Notes under the pieces: generated by a model
The model's database searches: none
The model's input: the letters and a program-made list of their open reading frames with translations, nothing else
Told to the model about the DNA's origin: nothing
Part shown: piece after piece, positions 1 to 9,087 of the stretch
Layout of the letters: each line of letters opens with the position of its first letter
Position numbering within the stretch: the stretch's first letter is position 1
Translations under genes and position numbers: made by a program
Source: an uncultured Candidatus Pelagibacter sp.
GTDB taxonomy: Bacteria > Pseudomonadota > Alphaproteobacteria > Pelagibacterales > Pelagibacteraceae
Direction of reading: 5' to 3'
DNA: 37,088 nucleotides
NCBI GenBank assembly: GCA_905618895.1
Contig: CAJQTA010000051.1
Span: forward strand, 1 to 37,088

Positions 1-683
1 TATTTTGGGTTATTTTGCATATTTTCTGGTGTTCCTTGTGAGTGTTGAATAACAAATGGAGTTTTATTCCTTTTTAAAACATTAATTGTTTCTGAGTCAT
101 ATTCTAGTCCTGAAACATCATTTATAAGTTGAACTCCTAATTTAATTCCTTTTTTCATAATTTCAGATTTTCTTGTATCAAGTGACAAAGGGATTTTTTT
201 ATTAATTTTTTTTATTACATTTACTATTCTTACCCATTCCATCTTATTGCTTATAGGTTTAGACCCTGGTCTTGTAGATTCTCCACCAATATCAACAATA
301 TCTGCTCCAGCTTTAAATAAAGCAAATGCGTGATTTAATCCTACTTTTTTTTTATTAAACTTTCCACCATCAGAAAAACTATCTGGAGTTAAATTTAATA
401 CACCCATTATATTTGGAATTCTTTTAAAGTTTAGATTTGAAAAATTTTTATTTTTCTTAATTATAGTTTTAAGATCATTTTTAATTTTTTTTTGTAAAGA
501 TATTGATAATTTTTTTATATCTTTAATATTGATTATTTTTTTTGAATTTCTTGAAATAATTTCAATTTGATCGAATGAGATTTGATTGTTACCTTTTAAT
601 GGTAATGTTTTTTTTTGATTAATTAATTTGGCTGATTTACTACCATAATGAAAATTACACACTCTTGTGTAATATTTTTTCAT
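1..683 (-). CDS. folP: Dihydropteroate synthase (3' end outside window)
   Basis: Makes dihydropteroate from p-aminobenzoate and hydroxymethyl-dihydropterin pyrophosphate in cytosolic folate synthesis. I translated the minus strand from the ATG at 683. The frame stays open to the window edge (about 227 codons), so the C-terminus is missing. The family signatures MGVLNLTPDSFSDGG, DIGGESTRPG and NDVSGL appear in the expected order after an N-terminal extension of about 95 residues with no clear domain. The start lies 6 nt after the ftsH stop, so the gene is probably translated from the ftsH transcript. The ftsH-folP order is common in Proteobacteria. Identity is certain; whether the long N-terminal extension is translated from this ATG or a later start is less so. 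Confidence 0.95.
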   Translation of the reverse strand, partial: MKKYYTRVCNFHYGSKSAKLINQKKTLPLKGNNQISFDQIEIISRNSKKIINIKDIKKLSISLQKKIKNDLKTIIKKNKNFSNLNFKRIPNIMGVLNLTPDSFSDGGKFNKKKVGLNHAFALFKAGADIVDIGGESTRPGSKPISNKMEWVRIVNVIKKINKKIPLSLDTRKSEIMKKGIKLGVQLINDVSGLEYDSETINVLKRNKTPFVIQHSQGTPENMQNNPK

Positions 684-689
684 TATATA

Positions 690-2582
690 TTAATGAACTA
701 TTTTTGGCTTAAGTCCGATTGAGCCTAACGAAGAGTCTCTTTCTTCTTTTGGAACATTTTTATCTTCGTCCCTTTCAACTGGTTGATTATTCAGTATTAA
801 ATTTCTAATTTCATCACCTGTCAAAGTTTCATATAAAAGCAAAGTTTTTGCAAGTTTATGTAAATCTTCAATTTTTTCATTTAATATTTTTTTAGCTCTT
901 TGGTAACCTTCATCAACTATTTTTTTGACTTCTGAATCAACTTTTTTCTGTGTGTCTTCTGACATTTGCTGGTTTCTTGCTACTGATCTTCCAAGAAACA
1001 CCTCGTCTTGATTGTCTCCATAGCTTAGTGGTCCAAGCAACTCACTCATTCCTGCTTCTGTAACCATGTGTTTTGCAGTGCCTGTAGCTGCTTTTATGTC
1101 TGACATAGCTCCTGATGTAACTTTATCATGACCAAATATGATTTCTTCTGCAACCCTTCCTCCCATGGCTTTAGCTATTTGTGATTTCATATATTCTCTA
1201 TTTTGAGAATATTTATCTCTTTCAGGTAATGTCATAACCATCCCTAGGGCTCTTCCTCTTGGAAGTATTGTTGCTTTATGAATAGGGTCGTCTGCTTTTT
1301 CATTTAAAGATACAATAGCGTGTCCTGCTTCGTGATAAGCTGTTAGTTTTTTGTCATCCTCGGTTTGGACCATTGATCTTTTTTCCGCTCCCATCATCAC
1401 TTTATCTCTCGCTTCTTCGAATTCATCCAAAGTAACTATTCTTTTACTTTTTCTGGCAGCCAATAATGCTGCTTCATTAACTATATTTGCTAAATCTGCT
1501 CCTGTAAAACCTGGAGTACCTCTTGCAACTGTTCTTAAATTAACATCGGGTGCCATTTTAATTTTTTTTACATGAACCTTTAAAATTTTTTCTCTTCCTA
1601 TAATGTCAGGAAGTCCTACTACTACTTGCCTGTCAAATCTTCCTGGTCTCAATAAAGCTGGGTCCAAGACATCAGGTCTGTTTGTAGCTGCAATAATAAT
1701 TACACCTTCATTAGTTTCAAAACCATCCATCTCTACTAATAATTGATTTAAAGTCTGTTCTCTTTCGTCATTACCTCCACCAAGGCCTGCACCTCTGCTT
1801 CTTCCAACCGCATCTATTTCATCAATAAAAATAATACATGGAGAATGTTTTTTTCCTTGTTCGAACATGTCCCTTACTCTTGAGGCTCCAACTCCAACAA
1901 ACATTTCAACAAAATCTGATCCAGATATAGTAAAGAAAGGAACTCCAGCTTCACCAGCTATTGCTCTTGCAAGTAAAGTTTTTCCAGTTCCTGGTTGCCC
2001 GACTAATAAACAGCCTCTTGGTATTGTTCCACCAAGTCTACTGTATTTTTTTGGGTCTTTTAAAAATTCAACAACTTCTTCAACTTCTTCCTTGGCTTCT
2101 TCAACTCCAGCAACATCATCAAATGTAACTTTACCTTTTAGCTCGTTCATCATTTTAGCCTTAGATTTACCAAAGCCCATAGCACCACCTTTTCCACCTT
2201 GCATTTGTCTCATAAAGAATATCCAAACTGCAATTAATAATAACATCGGGAACCATGACAATAGAACTCCGAATAGTGATGGCATTTTATCCTCTAAAGG
2301 TGCTGCTGAAATACTCACACCTCTAGTGGATAGTTTTTCAATTAAGTTTGGGTCATTGGGAGAGTATGTTGAAAAAGAGTTTCCGTTTGACAAAACTCCT
2401 TTTATATTATTTCCTTGTATTTCAACTTTTACTACCTCTCCATCATCAACTGCTGACAAAAATTCTGAGAATATTATTGAATTATTATTATTTGCATTAA
2501 TCTGGGGGTTTTTAAACATATTGTATAGACCAATAGTTAAAAATACAATTACAGCCCACATTGCTAAATTTTTTATATTCAT
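690..2582 (-). CDS. ftsH: ATP-dependent zinc metalloprotease FtsH
   Basis: Membrane-anchored AAA+ protease that extracts and degrades misfolded membrane proteins and short-lived regulators. There is one membrane segment near residues 7-24, a periplasmic domain, and a second segment near 105-125. The AAA module has Walker A GQPGTGKT (about 196-203; the usual second residue is P), Walker B FIDEID (about 253-258) and the second region of homology around 302-316. The zinc-protease motif HEAGH lies near 418-422. At about 630 residues the length is normal. The frame can begin at a GTG at 2585, but the ATG directly after it is the more likely start. A TTGACA-like box lies upstream at 2619-2624, but I found no well-spaced -10 to go with it. 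Confidence 0.98.
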   Translation of the reverse strand: MNIKNLAMWAVIVFLTIGLYNMFKNPQINANNNNSIIFSEFLSAVDDGEVVKVEIQGNNIKGVLSNGNSFSTYSPNDPNLIEKLSTRGVSISAAPLEDKMPSLFGVLLSWFPMLLLIAVWIFFMRQMQGGKGGAMGFGKSKAKMMNELKGKVTFDDVAGVEEAKEEVEEVVEFLKDPKKYSRLGGTIPRGCLLVGQPGTGKTLLARAIAGEAGVPFFTISGSDFVEMFVGVGASRVRDMFEQGKKHSPCIIFIDEIDAVGRSRGAGLGGGNDEREQTLNQLLVEMDGFETNEGVIIIAATNRPDVLDPALLRPGRFDRQVVVGLPDIIGREKILKVHVKKIKMAPDVNLRTVARGTPGFTGADLANIVNEAALLAARKSKRIVTLDEFEEARDKVMMGAEKRSMVQTEDDKKLTAYHEAGHAIVSLNEKADDPIHKATILPRGRALGMVMTLPERDKYSQNREYMKSQIAKAMGGRVAEEIIFGHDKVTSGAMSDIKAATGTAKHMVTEAGMSELLGPLSYGDNQDEVFLGRSVARNQQMSEDTQKKVDSEVKKIVDEGYQRAKKILNEKIEDLHKLAKTLLLYETLTGDEIRNLILNNQPVERDEDKNVPKEERDSSLGSIGLKPKIVH

Positions 2583-2642
2583 CACTATAAGATAAGAATT
2601 ATTACTAATTAAACAAGTGTCAAATTGTTACAAAATTTAACT

Positions 2643-3686
2643 TTAATGCTTATTTTCTTTAGATATTAGTATGCTTTCATTTATTTTTTCAATAAAGCAA
2701 CTACCAAGAGTTACTTTTGTGAGTGAATTAGATTCTATTTTTTTAATTAGTTCACTAATGCTTTTTCCTCTAACTGGATAATACTTTTGTCCTATTGTTT
2801 GAATAACTTTGGTTAAAGATCTGAAAATAACCTCATGAGACTGAATAAAAAAATCATTATTCAAAATTAAAATATTCTTTTTTTTAAAAAAAATGGAATT
2901 TTTTTCTATATTTCTTTTTGTATAATATTGAATTGATTTATCAGAATCTTTTAAATTATTAATTGTTAATAACAATTTTTTTTTATCAAGCCCCTCCTTT
3001 TCAAGTAAGCTTAGTAAATTTCTAATTCTAATTCTTTTAAAATTTTCATTTTTGTTTGAAGGATCGTTAATAAAAAAATTGAATATTTTTTTTGATAAAT
3101 AAATTAAATCTTTTTTTTCTAAGCTTAATAATGGTCTTAAAATTTCTGTATTTTTATCTTTATATTTTGTTTTTTTACTTAGTGAAGTTAACCCATGCAA
3201 TCCACTTCCTCTCAAAATTCTAATTAAAAAATTTTCAAATAAGTCATCTAAATGGTGGCCAAACAAAATATGTTTTATATTATTTTTTTTACATTCTTGA
3301 ACTAATAATAAATATCTTTTATCTCTGGCTACTGATTGAATATTTGTAGATGGTTTCTTTCCGTTCCATGTTAAAACTTTACAATAAATGTCAATTTTTT
3401 TTAAGATACTAATAACAATTTTTGTTTCATTTAATGACTCTTTGCGTAATTTATGGTCAACAATAAAATATTTAACATCCACTTTATGCTTTAATGAAAA
3501 ACACTTTGCTAAAAAAGCTAGTGATAAACTATCAGGGCCCCCAGAAACAGCTACTGCTAGTTTATTTTTTTTAGTATTTAACGATTTTTCAAATTCTTTA
3601 AATATTCTAAGTATTTTTTTATCTTTGAGGTGACTGAGAATTTTTTTATGAGTTTTGTTTTTTACACTCAAACTTTTTTGATTCAT
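2643..3686 (-). CDS. tilS: tRNA(Ile)-lysidine synthase
   Basis: Converts the wobble C34 of the CAU-anticodon tRNA-Ile to lysidine, so that AUA is read as isoleucine. That role matters in an AT-rich genome with many ATA codons. The N-terminal PP-loop ATPase motif is SGGPDS, followed by YFIVDHKLRKES and FGHHLDDLFENF, which are typical of TilS. The C-terminal part is lysine-rich and poorly conserved. The frame extends upstream to 3746, but that start would overlap cpoB by 101 nt. I chose the internal ATG at 3686, which puts the PP-loop about 50 residues in and still overlaps cpoB by 41 nt. Its place between cpoB and ftsH is a usual alphaproteobacterial order. Confidence 0.93.
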   Translation of the reverse strand: MNQKSLSVKNKTHKKILSHLKDKKILRIFKEFEKSLNTKKNKLAVAVSGGPDSLSLAFLAKCFSLKHKVDVKYFIVDHKLRKESLNETKIVISILKKIDIYCKVLTWNGKKPSTNIQSVARDKRYLLLVQECKKNNIKHILFGHHLDDLFENFLIRILRGSGLHGLTSLSKKTKYKDKNTEILRPLLSLEKKDLIYLSKKIFNFFINDPSNKNENFKRIRIRNLLSLLEKEGLDKKKLLLTINNLKDSDKSIQYYTKRNIEKNSIFFKKKNILILNNDFFIQSHEVIFRSLTKVIQTIGQKYYPVRGKSISELIKKIESNSLTKVTLGSCFIEKINESILISKENKH

Positions 3687-4641
3687 ACTTTGCTTTTTGA
3701 AGTACAGATTGATTTGCTTTAGGGTATTGTTTTTCCACTGCATCAATCATTTTGCAGCCTTGTTTTTTTTCTCCAATCTGAACCATTGATACACCAAGTT
3801 TGAGTAAATTTATAGGAGCCTTCTCACCCTTTGGATACTTTTGATATCCCTCAAGGTACGCTGAGGCAGCATCAGTATAAAGTTGTCTAATTCTAAATGT
3901 TTCAGCATACCAATATTGTGCATTACCTGCCAAGTTGTGTTCTGGATTAGTATTCACAAATTCTCTAAATGCTCTTTCTGCTGTGCTATAATCACCTACT
4001 TTTAAAAAACTAGTTGCAAAATCATATTGCTTTTCTGGTGTTTCTTTTGGAAGTATTTTTTCCTCTGATTGAAAAGTTTCTGTAATTATTGTTGCAGTAG
4101 TATCCACTGATTGTGTTTGCTGAGTTAATTCATTATTATCTGTATCTTTATAAGTGATCGAACCTAAATCTTGTGGCTGTGAAGATCCGGGTAAAACTTT
4201 TTTTGAATCTTTTTTTGGTTTAAAAGTTTGCAGTTTATCACCATCTGCTGAAGTTATTACATCTTCTATATCTCGAAACCTTATTTGATTATCAGCTTGA
4301 ACTTTTGATAATCGATTAGACAACTTATCTAATTTGAAATTTATTTCTTCAAATTTATTTGTTAATTGTTGAAATTGACTTTCGATTTCTGAAAGTTTTA
4401 ATAGATGTCTTGTTAGCACATCCTCTGAATTTTGATCTAATCCGTTTTGATTACTTAAATTTTCTGTATTATTTTCTAAATTAATTGACCCTGAATAAAC
4501 TGCTCTTTCTAAAGTTTTTAAATCTTTTTGTATTAATTCTAATATCTCATTTAAATTGTGGTTATCTGCAAAACAAACACTGCTAAATAGAATTAATATT
4601 GTACTTATCTTTAATAGAATAATTTTTTTATAACCAAACAT
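3646..4641 (-). CDS. cpoB: Tol-Pal accessory periplasmic protein CpoB (YbgF)
   Basis: Periplasmic protein that in E. coli connects Tol-Pal with peptidoglycan synthesis during division. The N-terminus is a signal peptide ending near residue 25 (SSVCFA then DN). A coiled-coil stretch rich in L, E, Q and N follows at roughly 60-125, then a Q/T/S-rich linker. The C-terminal TPR block (about 205-325) has the family hallmarks YDFATSFLKVGDYSTAE, AFREFVNTNP and GNAQYWYAE. The gene follows pal but is separated from it by a hairpin terminator at 4669-4711. A TATAAT hexamer on the minus strand (4655-4660) just upstream of the start may give it a separate promoter, though no good -35 is visible. Confidence 0.93.
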   Translation of the reverse strand: MFGYKKIILLKISTILILFSSVCFADNHNLNEILELIQKDLKTLERAVYSGSINLENNTENLSNQNGLDQNSEDVLTRHLLKLSEIESQFQQLTNKFEEINFKLDKLSNRLSKVQADNQIRFRDIEDVITSADGDKLQTFKPKKDSKKVLPGSSQPQDLGSITYKDTDNNELTQQTQSVDTTATIITETFQSEEKILPKETPEKQYDFATSFLKVGDYSTAERAFREFVNTNPEHNLAGNAQYWYAETFRIRQLYTDAASAYLEGYQKYPKGEKAPINLLKLGVSMVQIGEKKQGCKMIDAVEKQYPKANQSVLQKAKYESKKFECKKQNS

Positions 4642-4668
4642 ATTCTTAGTAGTAATTATAATGATGGC

Positions 4669-4711
4669 AAAAAAAAGACCCTGAGTATAAAAAAATACCA
4701 GGGTCTTTTTT
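4669..4711. terminator. Bidirectional intrinsic terminator between pal and cpoB
   Basis: GACCCTG (4677-4683) pairs with CAGGGTC (4699-4705). The stem continues inward with GTAT/ATAC after one bulged A. An A8 tract lies on the left (T8 when read on the minus strand) and a T6 tract on the right. On the minus strand this is a textbook intrinsic terminator 14 nt after the pal stop codon. Because the stem is flanked by A and T runs, it could also stop plus-strand transcription. Confidence 0.88.
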
Positions 4712-4724
4712 AAATTTTTTGAGA

Positions 4725-5204
4725 TTAGTTAGCTTTAACTGTAACCGATCTTCTGTTTTTTGACCAACTCAAAGGAGTAGAACCTGAATCAACTGGTCTT
4801 TCTTTTCCATAACTAATAACTGAAATTCTGTTTGAAGAAATTCCATAAGTCATTAGATAATCTTTAGCTGAATTAGCTCTTCTTTCACCTAATGCTAAGT
4901 TGTACTCTCTTGTACCTCTTTCATCAGCATGACCTTCTAAAACAACGTTGATTTTCGAATTTTTTCTTAACCATTCTGCTTGTTTTCTTAATGTTTCTCT
5001 TGATGCAGTTGTTAAAACTGTTTCATTAGTTGCAAAAAATACTCTATCTTTTACACCGCTTGCAAGATATTCAACAGTATCCGCACCTGTATAAACGTCA
5101 CCTTGTGTTTGGCCACTTTGTTTTGTATTTGTTGCACAAGCTGATAAAACTAAGCTTGCTACCACAATTAAAAATCCATTTTTTAAAATTTTACTCAAGT
5201 TCAT
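4725..5204 (-). CDS. pal: Peptidoglycan-associated lipoprotein Pal
   Basis: Outer-membrane lipoprotein that binds peptidoglycan and TolB/TolA, anchoring the outer membrane during constriction. The signal peptide ends in the lipobox LSAC, giving a lipidated Cys near residue 23. The OmpA-like domain fills about residues 50-159, with FATNETVL, LEGHADERGTREYN, LGERRA and SYGKERP in order. The 159-residue length is normal. A strong Shine-Dalgarno (AAGGAG) sits 5 nt before the ATG, which supports the start. An 85-nt gap separates it from tolB, and a terminator follows, so it appears to be the last gene of the tol transcript. Confidence 0.97.
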   Translation of the reverse strand: MNLSKILKNGFLIVVASLVLSACATNTKQSGQTQGDVYTGADTVEYLASGVKDRVFFATNETVLTTASRETLRKQAEWLRKNSKINVVLEGHADERGTREYNLALGERRANSAKDYLMTYGISSNRISVISYGKERPVDSGSTPLSWSKNRRSVTVKAN

Positions 5205-5289
5205 ATTACTCCTTAATTCTTAATTTGAATTACTTAACTTTTTCACAACTAAATAGATGTTTCAAGTATAAAATCAAGCTAATTTATTA

Positions 5290-6630
5290 TTAATTGCTTA
5301 ATAATGATGACCACGATGGGTCTGATGCGTCTGTTTTAGTTTCTACCAATTTTTCATTGTATCCAGTCAAATCAATAGACCATAATTTTGCTGAAAAACC
5401 CTCTCCTTTGGAGTTAGTCTTGGTTTCTCTGTAAAAAATTAACACCCTTCCATTTGGAGACCAGGACGGTGCTTCTTGATAAAAATTTTCTGTTAGAAGT
5501 CTCTCACCTGTTCCATCTGTTCTCATTACACCTATGTAAAACTTACCTCTATGTAATTTTGTAAAAGCAATTAAGTCTCCTCTAGGGGACCAAACTGGTG
5601 TTCCGTACAGACCATTTCCGAATGAAATTCTTTTTACATTTTTTCCATTACTATCCATTACATAAATTTGTTGATACCCACTTCTATCAGAATTGAAGCA
5701 AATATACTTTCCATCAGGAGAAAATGATGGGGATGTATCAATTGAAGGATGATTGGTAATTCTTTCAACAATTCTATTTTCAAGATCCATAGTATAAATG
5801 TCTGAGTTTCCATCTTGGGCAAAACTCATTATGATTTTTTTTCCATCTGGAGAAAATCTTGGCGCAAAAGTCATACCAGGGAAATCACCAACAACTTCTT
5901 GCATGCCAGTTTCAATATCAAGCAAATAAACTCTTGGTAAATTCTTAAAGTAAGAAAGATATGTAACCATTTGATTGGTAGGACTAAATCTTGGAGTTAA
6001 AACTAATTCATTACCTAATGTTAAAAACTTATTATTAAAACCATCTTGATCCATGATTGCTAATTTTTTTATTCTTCTTACTTTTGGACCTTCTTCAGCA
6101 ACGTAAATTATTCTAGTATCAAAATAACCTTTTTCACCTGTTAAACGTTCATAAACTTTATCTGTAATTATGTGACCTACTCTTCTCCAGTTGCTTGGCA
6201 CCGTAGTAAATGCTAAAGCCATCATTTCTTTTCCAGCTAAAACATCCCACAATCTAAATTCGACTCTTAATTTTTCATCTACAAAAGTAACTTTCCCTGT
6301 TACCAAAGCCTGTGCTTTTATTAAATTCCAATCTTCAAATCTTGGTTTTAAGTTTGCAATATCTGGCTTTTGGAGAAATGCATCTTTGTTAAGAGGGTTA
6401 AATAAACCAGATTGTTTCAAATTATTTTCAACTACTATTGATATTTCAGAACCAATATTATTTTTTTTTAAAATCTTTTTAAAATTTTTTTTTGACTCTT
6501 CATCAATGGACAAAGGGGAAATGGCTATAGGCAAAGGACTCAAGTTACCTCTTGTAATGTCCACTTCAATTAAAGCAAAAGCTTTAATAGGTAATAATAA
6601 TATTAATAATAACAAATATCTAAATAACAT
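5290..6630 (-). CDS. tolB: Tol-Pal periplasmic beta-propeller protein TolB
   Basis: Periplasmic protein that connects Pal to TolA. From the chosen start the protein begins with a hydrophobic signal peptide ([19 protein letters not shown]). An N-terminal domain runs to about residue 165, and a six-bladed propeller follows with repeated TolB/WD40-like blades ([52 protein letters not shown]). The frame extends 10 codons upstream to 6660, but that would put a charged tail before the signal peptide. The ATG at 6630 has a strong Shine-Dalgarno (GGAAGGA) and lies 1 nt beyond the tolA stop, so it is preferred. Confidence 0.97.
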   Translation of the reverse strand: MLFRYLLLLILLLPIKAFALIEVDITRGNLSPLPIAISPLSIDEESKKNFKKILKKNNIGSEISIVVENNLKQSGLFNPLNKDAFLQKPDIANLKPRFEDWNLIKAQALVTGKVTFVDEKLRVEFRLWDVLAGKEMMALAFTTVPSNWRRVGHIITDKVYERLTGEKGYFDTRIIYVAEEGPKVRRIKKLAIMDQDGFNNKFLTLGNELVLTPRFSPTNQMVTYLSYFKNLPRVYLLDIETGMQEVVGDFPGMTFAPRFSPDGKKIIMSFAQDGNSDIYTMDLENRIVERITNHPSIDTSPSFSPDGKYICFNSDRSGYQQIYVMDSNGKNVKRISFGNGLYGTPVWSPRGDLIAFTKLHRGKFYIGVMRTDGTGERLLTENFYQEAPSWSPNGRVLIFYRETKTNSKGEGFSAKLWSIDLTGYNEKLVETKTDASDPSWSSLLSN

Positions 6631-6631
6631 T

Positions 6632-7441
6632 TTATCCTTCCAACATTTCTCTTGCATCAAAATTTAACTGTAAGTCTTTCCATTTTTCATAACCCGAACT
6701 TGGAACTCTAAGAGGTTGACATAGTTTAATTGCTCTTAATGCACTTTCAGCTAACACTTTATAAAATCCCTGACCAGGTTTATTCATTCTAGCATGATCA
6801 AGAATCTCAGACCTTATAATAGTGCCATCTGGTTTTAATTGTAACTTAATTCTAACAAGTAGATTTTCATTGTAAGGTAATCCTAGTGGGATGCTCCAAC
6901 AACCAAAAATTTGAGCTTTTAAAGCATCTTCTTCACTTAATGTTAGTCCTGCAAAATCAATCTTTTTGTCTTGATCTTGAGTTACTTTGTCAGTTTTTTG
7001 TTTAGTTTCAGCAGTCTCAATTTTTGATTTATCAATTAGTGCTGCAATGTTACTTGGATCAAACAAATTATCTTTTTCAAACTCTGAAACTTGCTTGACT
7101 TCATTATCTACTTTTTCTGGATTTTGTTTTTTGTCTTTAATTTTTTTTACTTTTTCAATTTTTTCATCAGGCAATGGAACTGCATCTGGTTTTTGTTTTT
7201 TTACAATCTTGGGTGGGGCTTGCTCAGATACTAATTTTTTTTCTTTTTCTTTAATTTTTTCAATAATCTTTTTAGCTTTTGGGGCAAAAGGTATGCTTGT
7301 TTGATCTGTGATTTGAATAAGTTCAACAGAAATTATTGGAGGAAGGTCAAGTGGTTTTTTTGATAAAAATGGCAAACTCATAGCTGTAATAATAACCATT
7401 AAAATGTGAAGACCAGAAGATACAACAATACTTCTATTCAC
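6632..7441 (-). CDS. tolA: Inner-membrane energy-transducing protein TolA
   Basis: Spans the periplasm to carry proton-motive-force energy from TolQR to TolB/Pal. One N-terminal membrane helix (about 5-25) is followed by a long, highly charged K/E/D/Q-rich helical region (about 55-165) and a small C-terminal globular domain (about 170-269, beginning at [11 protein letters not shown]). At 269 residues it is a short TolA because the helical spacer is reduced. Sequence conservation of TolA is always low, so the call rests on the architecture and on its place between tolR and tolB. Confidence 0.92.
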   Translation of the reverse strand: MNRSIVVSSGLHILMVIITAMSLPFLSKKPLDLPPIISVELIQITDQTSIPFAPKAKKIIEKIKEKEKKLVSEQAPPKIVKKQKPDAVPLPDEKIEKVKKIKDKKQNPEKVDNEVKQVSEFEKDNLFDPSNIAALIDKSKIETAETKQKTDKVTQDQDKKIDFAGLTLSEEDALKAQIFGCWSIPLGLPYNENLLVRIKLQLKPDGTIIRSEILDHARMNKPGQGFYKVLAESALRAIKLCQPLRVPSSGYEKWKDLQLNFDAREMLEG

Positions 7442-7446
7442 TTATT

Positions 7447-7863
7447 TTACCTTTCTTTATATGGCTCAGAAATTAAAGCTACTTTTGTAAACCCAGATCC
7501 AGATAACATGCCCATTATTTCTAAAACTCGTCCATAATTTATTGATTTATCTCCTCTAACATAAATTCTAGTATCCGTTCTATTCTTCGATACAGCTAAA
7601 ATTTTTGCTATAATTTTATCATATTCAACTTTAGATTCTTGAATAAAAATTTCTCCTTTAGAGTTTATTGAGAGTGTTAGTGGCTCTAATTCTTCGGGTA
7701 ATGAATCAGCAGAGCTCTCTGGTAGGTCAACTTGAACTCCAACAGTTAGTAAAGGAGCCGTTACCATAAATATGATTAATAAGACCAACATTACATCTAC
7801 AAAAGGTGTGACATTAATTTCGCTCATGGGTTCTTTTGATGAACGATTAGATTTAAAAGCCAT
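7447..7863 (-). CDS. tolR: Biopolymer transport protein TolR (ExbD family)
   Basis: With TolQ forms the proton-driven motor of the Tol-Pal system. The N-terminus has the conserved SEINVTPFVDVMLVLLIIF membrane segment, including the Asp (in FVDVML) that in ExbD/TolR proteins carries protons. A periplasmic domain follows, with YVRGDKSINYGRV. The 138-residue length is normal. It starts 1 nt after the tolQ stop and ends 5 nt before tolA, so the three are translated from one message. Confidence 0.96.
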   Translation of the reverse strand: MAFKSNRSSKEPMSEINVTPFVDVMLVLLIIFMVTAPLLTVGVQVDLPESSADSLPEELEPLTLSINSKGEIFIQESKVEYDKIIAKILAVSKNRTDTRIYVRGDKSINYGRVLEIMGMLSGSGFTKVALISEPYKER

Positions 7864-7864
7864 T

Positions 7865-8539
7865 TTAAATTATAGATAAAAACCTTTTAGAAAAGTTTTC
7901 TAATTTTTGTGAATATTTTTTAGAGTCATTGTTAAATTTATTATAAGCAACAACAGCTGGAATAGCAGCTAGCAAGCCAAGTGCAGTTGCAAATAAAGCC
8001 TCAGCAATTCCTGGTGCAACAATTGCTAAACTTGTATTTCTAGAAATTGCAATTGATTGAAATGAATTCATGATTCCCCAAACTGTTCCAAATAAACCTA
8101 TAAAAGGTGCTGTAGAGCCAACTGTTGCTAAAAAAGTAAATCCCTTATCAAGATTTACCATTTGTTTTTCAATATTAACTTCAAGTACACTACTAAGCTT
8201 TTCATTCAAATTTGATTTTGATTTGGCTTTCAATATGGTTTGCATTGAATCTTTAAATAATAAGCTCATAGGATTTTCTAAATTTGCAGGTAAGCTATTA
8301 TAGAAAGTTTCTGCTGATTTTGATTTCCAAAACTTTTCCTCAAATTCTTCAGATTCTATGTTAATTTTTTTAAATAATCTAAATTTTTCAATAATAATTG
8401 CCCACGAATAAATTGAACAACCAATTAGCATAAGAATTACAGATTTCACAATAAAGTCTGCTCTTATAAATAAGCTCAATAGTGAAAAATCAGTATTTGA
8501 CGCAAGTCCTACTGCTTGAGATGATATATCCGCTTCCAT
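7865..8539 (-). CDS. tolQ: Tol-Pal motor channel protein TolQ
   Basis: Polytopic inner-membrane protein of the MotA/TolQ/ExbB family. It surrounds the TolR helix and conducts protons. The first membrane segment is near residues 30-50. The conserved MotA/ExbB block near 135-205 contains LDKGFTFLATVGSTAPFIG, LFGTVWGIMNSF and IAPGIAEALFATALGL, which pack into helices 2 and 3. At 224 residues it is typical. This is the first gene of tolQRAB-pal, with no ybgC or ruvAB before it. An inverted repeat lies in its upstream region at 8549-8566. Confidence 0.97.
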   Translation of the reverse strand: MEADISSQAVGLASNTDFSLLSLFIRADFIVKSVILMLIGCSIYSWAIIIEKFRLFKKINIESEEFEEKFWKSKSAETFYNSLPANLENPMSLLFKDSMQTILKAKSKSNLNEKLSSVLEVNIEKQMVNLDKGFTFLATVGSTAPFIGLFGTVWGIMNSFQSIAISRNTSLAIVAPGIAEALFATALGLLAAIPAVVAYNKFNNDSKKYSQKLENFSKRFLSII

Positions 8540-8548
8540 AAATTAGAT

Positions 8549-8566
8549 TTCACACTAAAATGTGTC
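8549..8566 (-). promoter_or_regulatory. Inverted repeat in the possible tolQ promoter
   Basis: Read on the minus strand the site is TGACACATTTTAGTGTGA, a near-symmetric repeat (TGACAC against TCACAC, 5 of 6 matching) centred on ATTTTA. It sits in the spacer between a -35-like TTGATG and a -10-like TCTAAT that ends just before the tolQ start codon. This could be an operator or a small hairpin. I recognise no specific regulator, and the promoter match itself is weak. Confidence 0.3.
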
Positions 8567-8592
8567 ATCAATTTGTCTTAATAGGACTTAAT

Positions 8593-9087
8593 TTACTCTT
8601 CTTGTTTGTAGGTCTCGTAATAAAAACTGGCAATTAATATTGCATCTGCTTTATTCGAGTCCTTTTTTCTTGATAGTTGTGAAGCAAAATAAGGAAATAC
8701 CTCTATTGCTTTAGTCCTACTAGCGTCTTTTTCCGAATTAATAAGATTAAAATATTTTTTCCATTTTGCTGGCCTTACAAAATACATTGGTAATTGCATA
8801 GCAGAACAAATTCCTTTTAAAATTCCAAAAGATTGTCCGAAATTAAACATGCTAGTTACTCCTTGGCCTGGCATTGCCGAAACCTGTTCAATGATAACTT
8901 TAATATCTTCTTTTTTAATATTTTTGATTCTTAAAGAAATTTCATAAAATATTTGCGCACCATTAACTTGTTTCTTGTTTTTTTTACCTTCAGGCATATT
9001 GGGCATTTCAACCACATCAATTATTTTACCCTCTTCAAAAAAACAAATGGATCCTGTTATACCTGGATCAATACCAATTATAAGCAT
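8593..9087 (-). CDS. ruvC: RuvC-like Holliday-junction resolvase, phage/mitochondrial-like type
   Basis: RNase H-fold nuclease expected to cut four-way DNA junctions during recombination. Acidic catalytic residues are visible: D7 in GIDPG, E67 in IIEQVSAM, and D143/D148 in KKDSNKADAILIA. The motif MPGQGVTSMFNFGQSFGI and the segment VVEMPNMPEGKK resemble the divergent phage-like RuvC group more than E. coli RuvC, as far as I can judge by eye. The position directly after yebC (1-nt overlap, TAATG) is the normal ruvC place. However, ruvA and ruvB, which usually follow, are absent: tolQ starts 53 nt downstream. The fold is sure; the exact subfamily is inferred. Confidence 0.85.
   Translation of the reverse strand: MLIIGIDPGITGSICFFEEGKIIDVVEMPNMPEGKKNKKQVNGAQIFYEISLRIKNIKKEDIKVIIEQVSAMPGQGVTSMFNFGQSFGILKGICSAMQLPMYFVRPAKWKKYFNLINSEKDASRTKAIEVFPYFASQLSRKKDSNKADAILIASFYYETYKQEE

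Noticed and set aside
1867-2595. Long plus-strand open frame (242 codons) opposite ftsH
   Set aside because: It is the antisense shadow of the N-terminal half of ftsH. The composition is rich in Ser, Pro and Thr, with no motif and no start signal.
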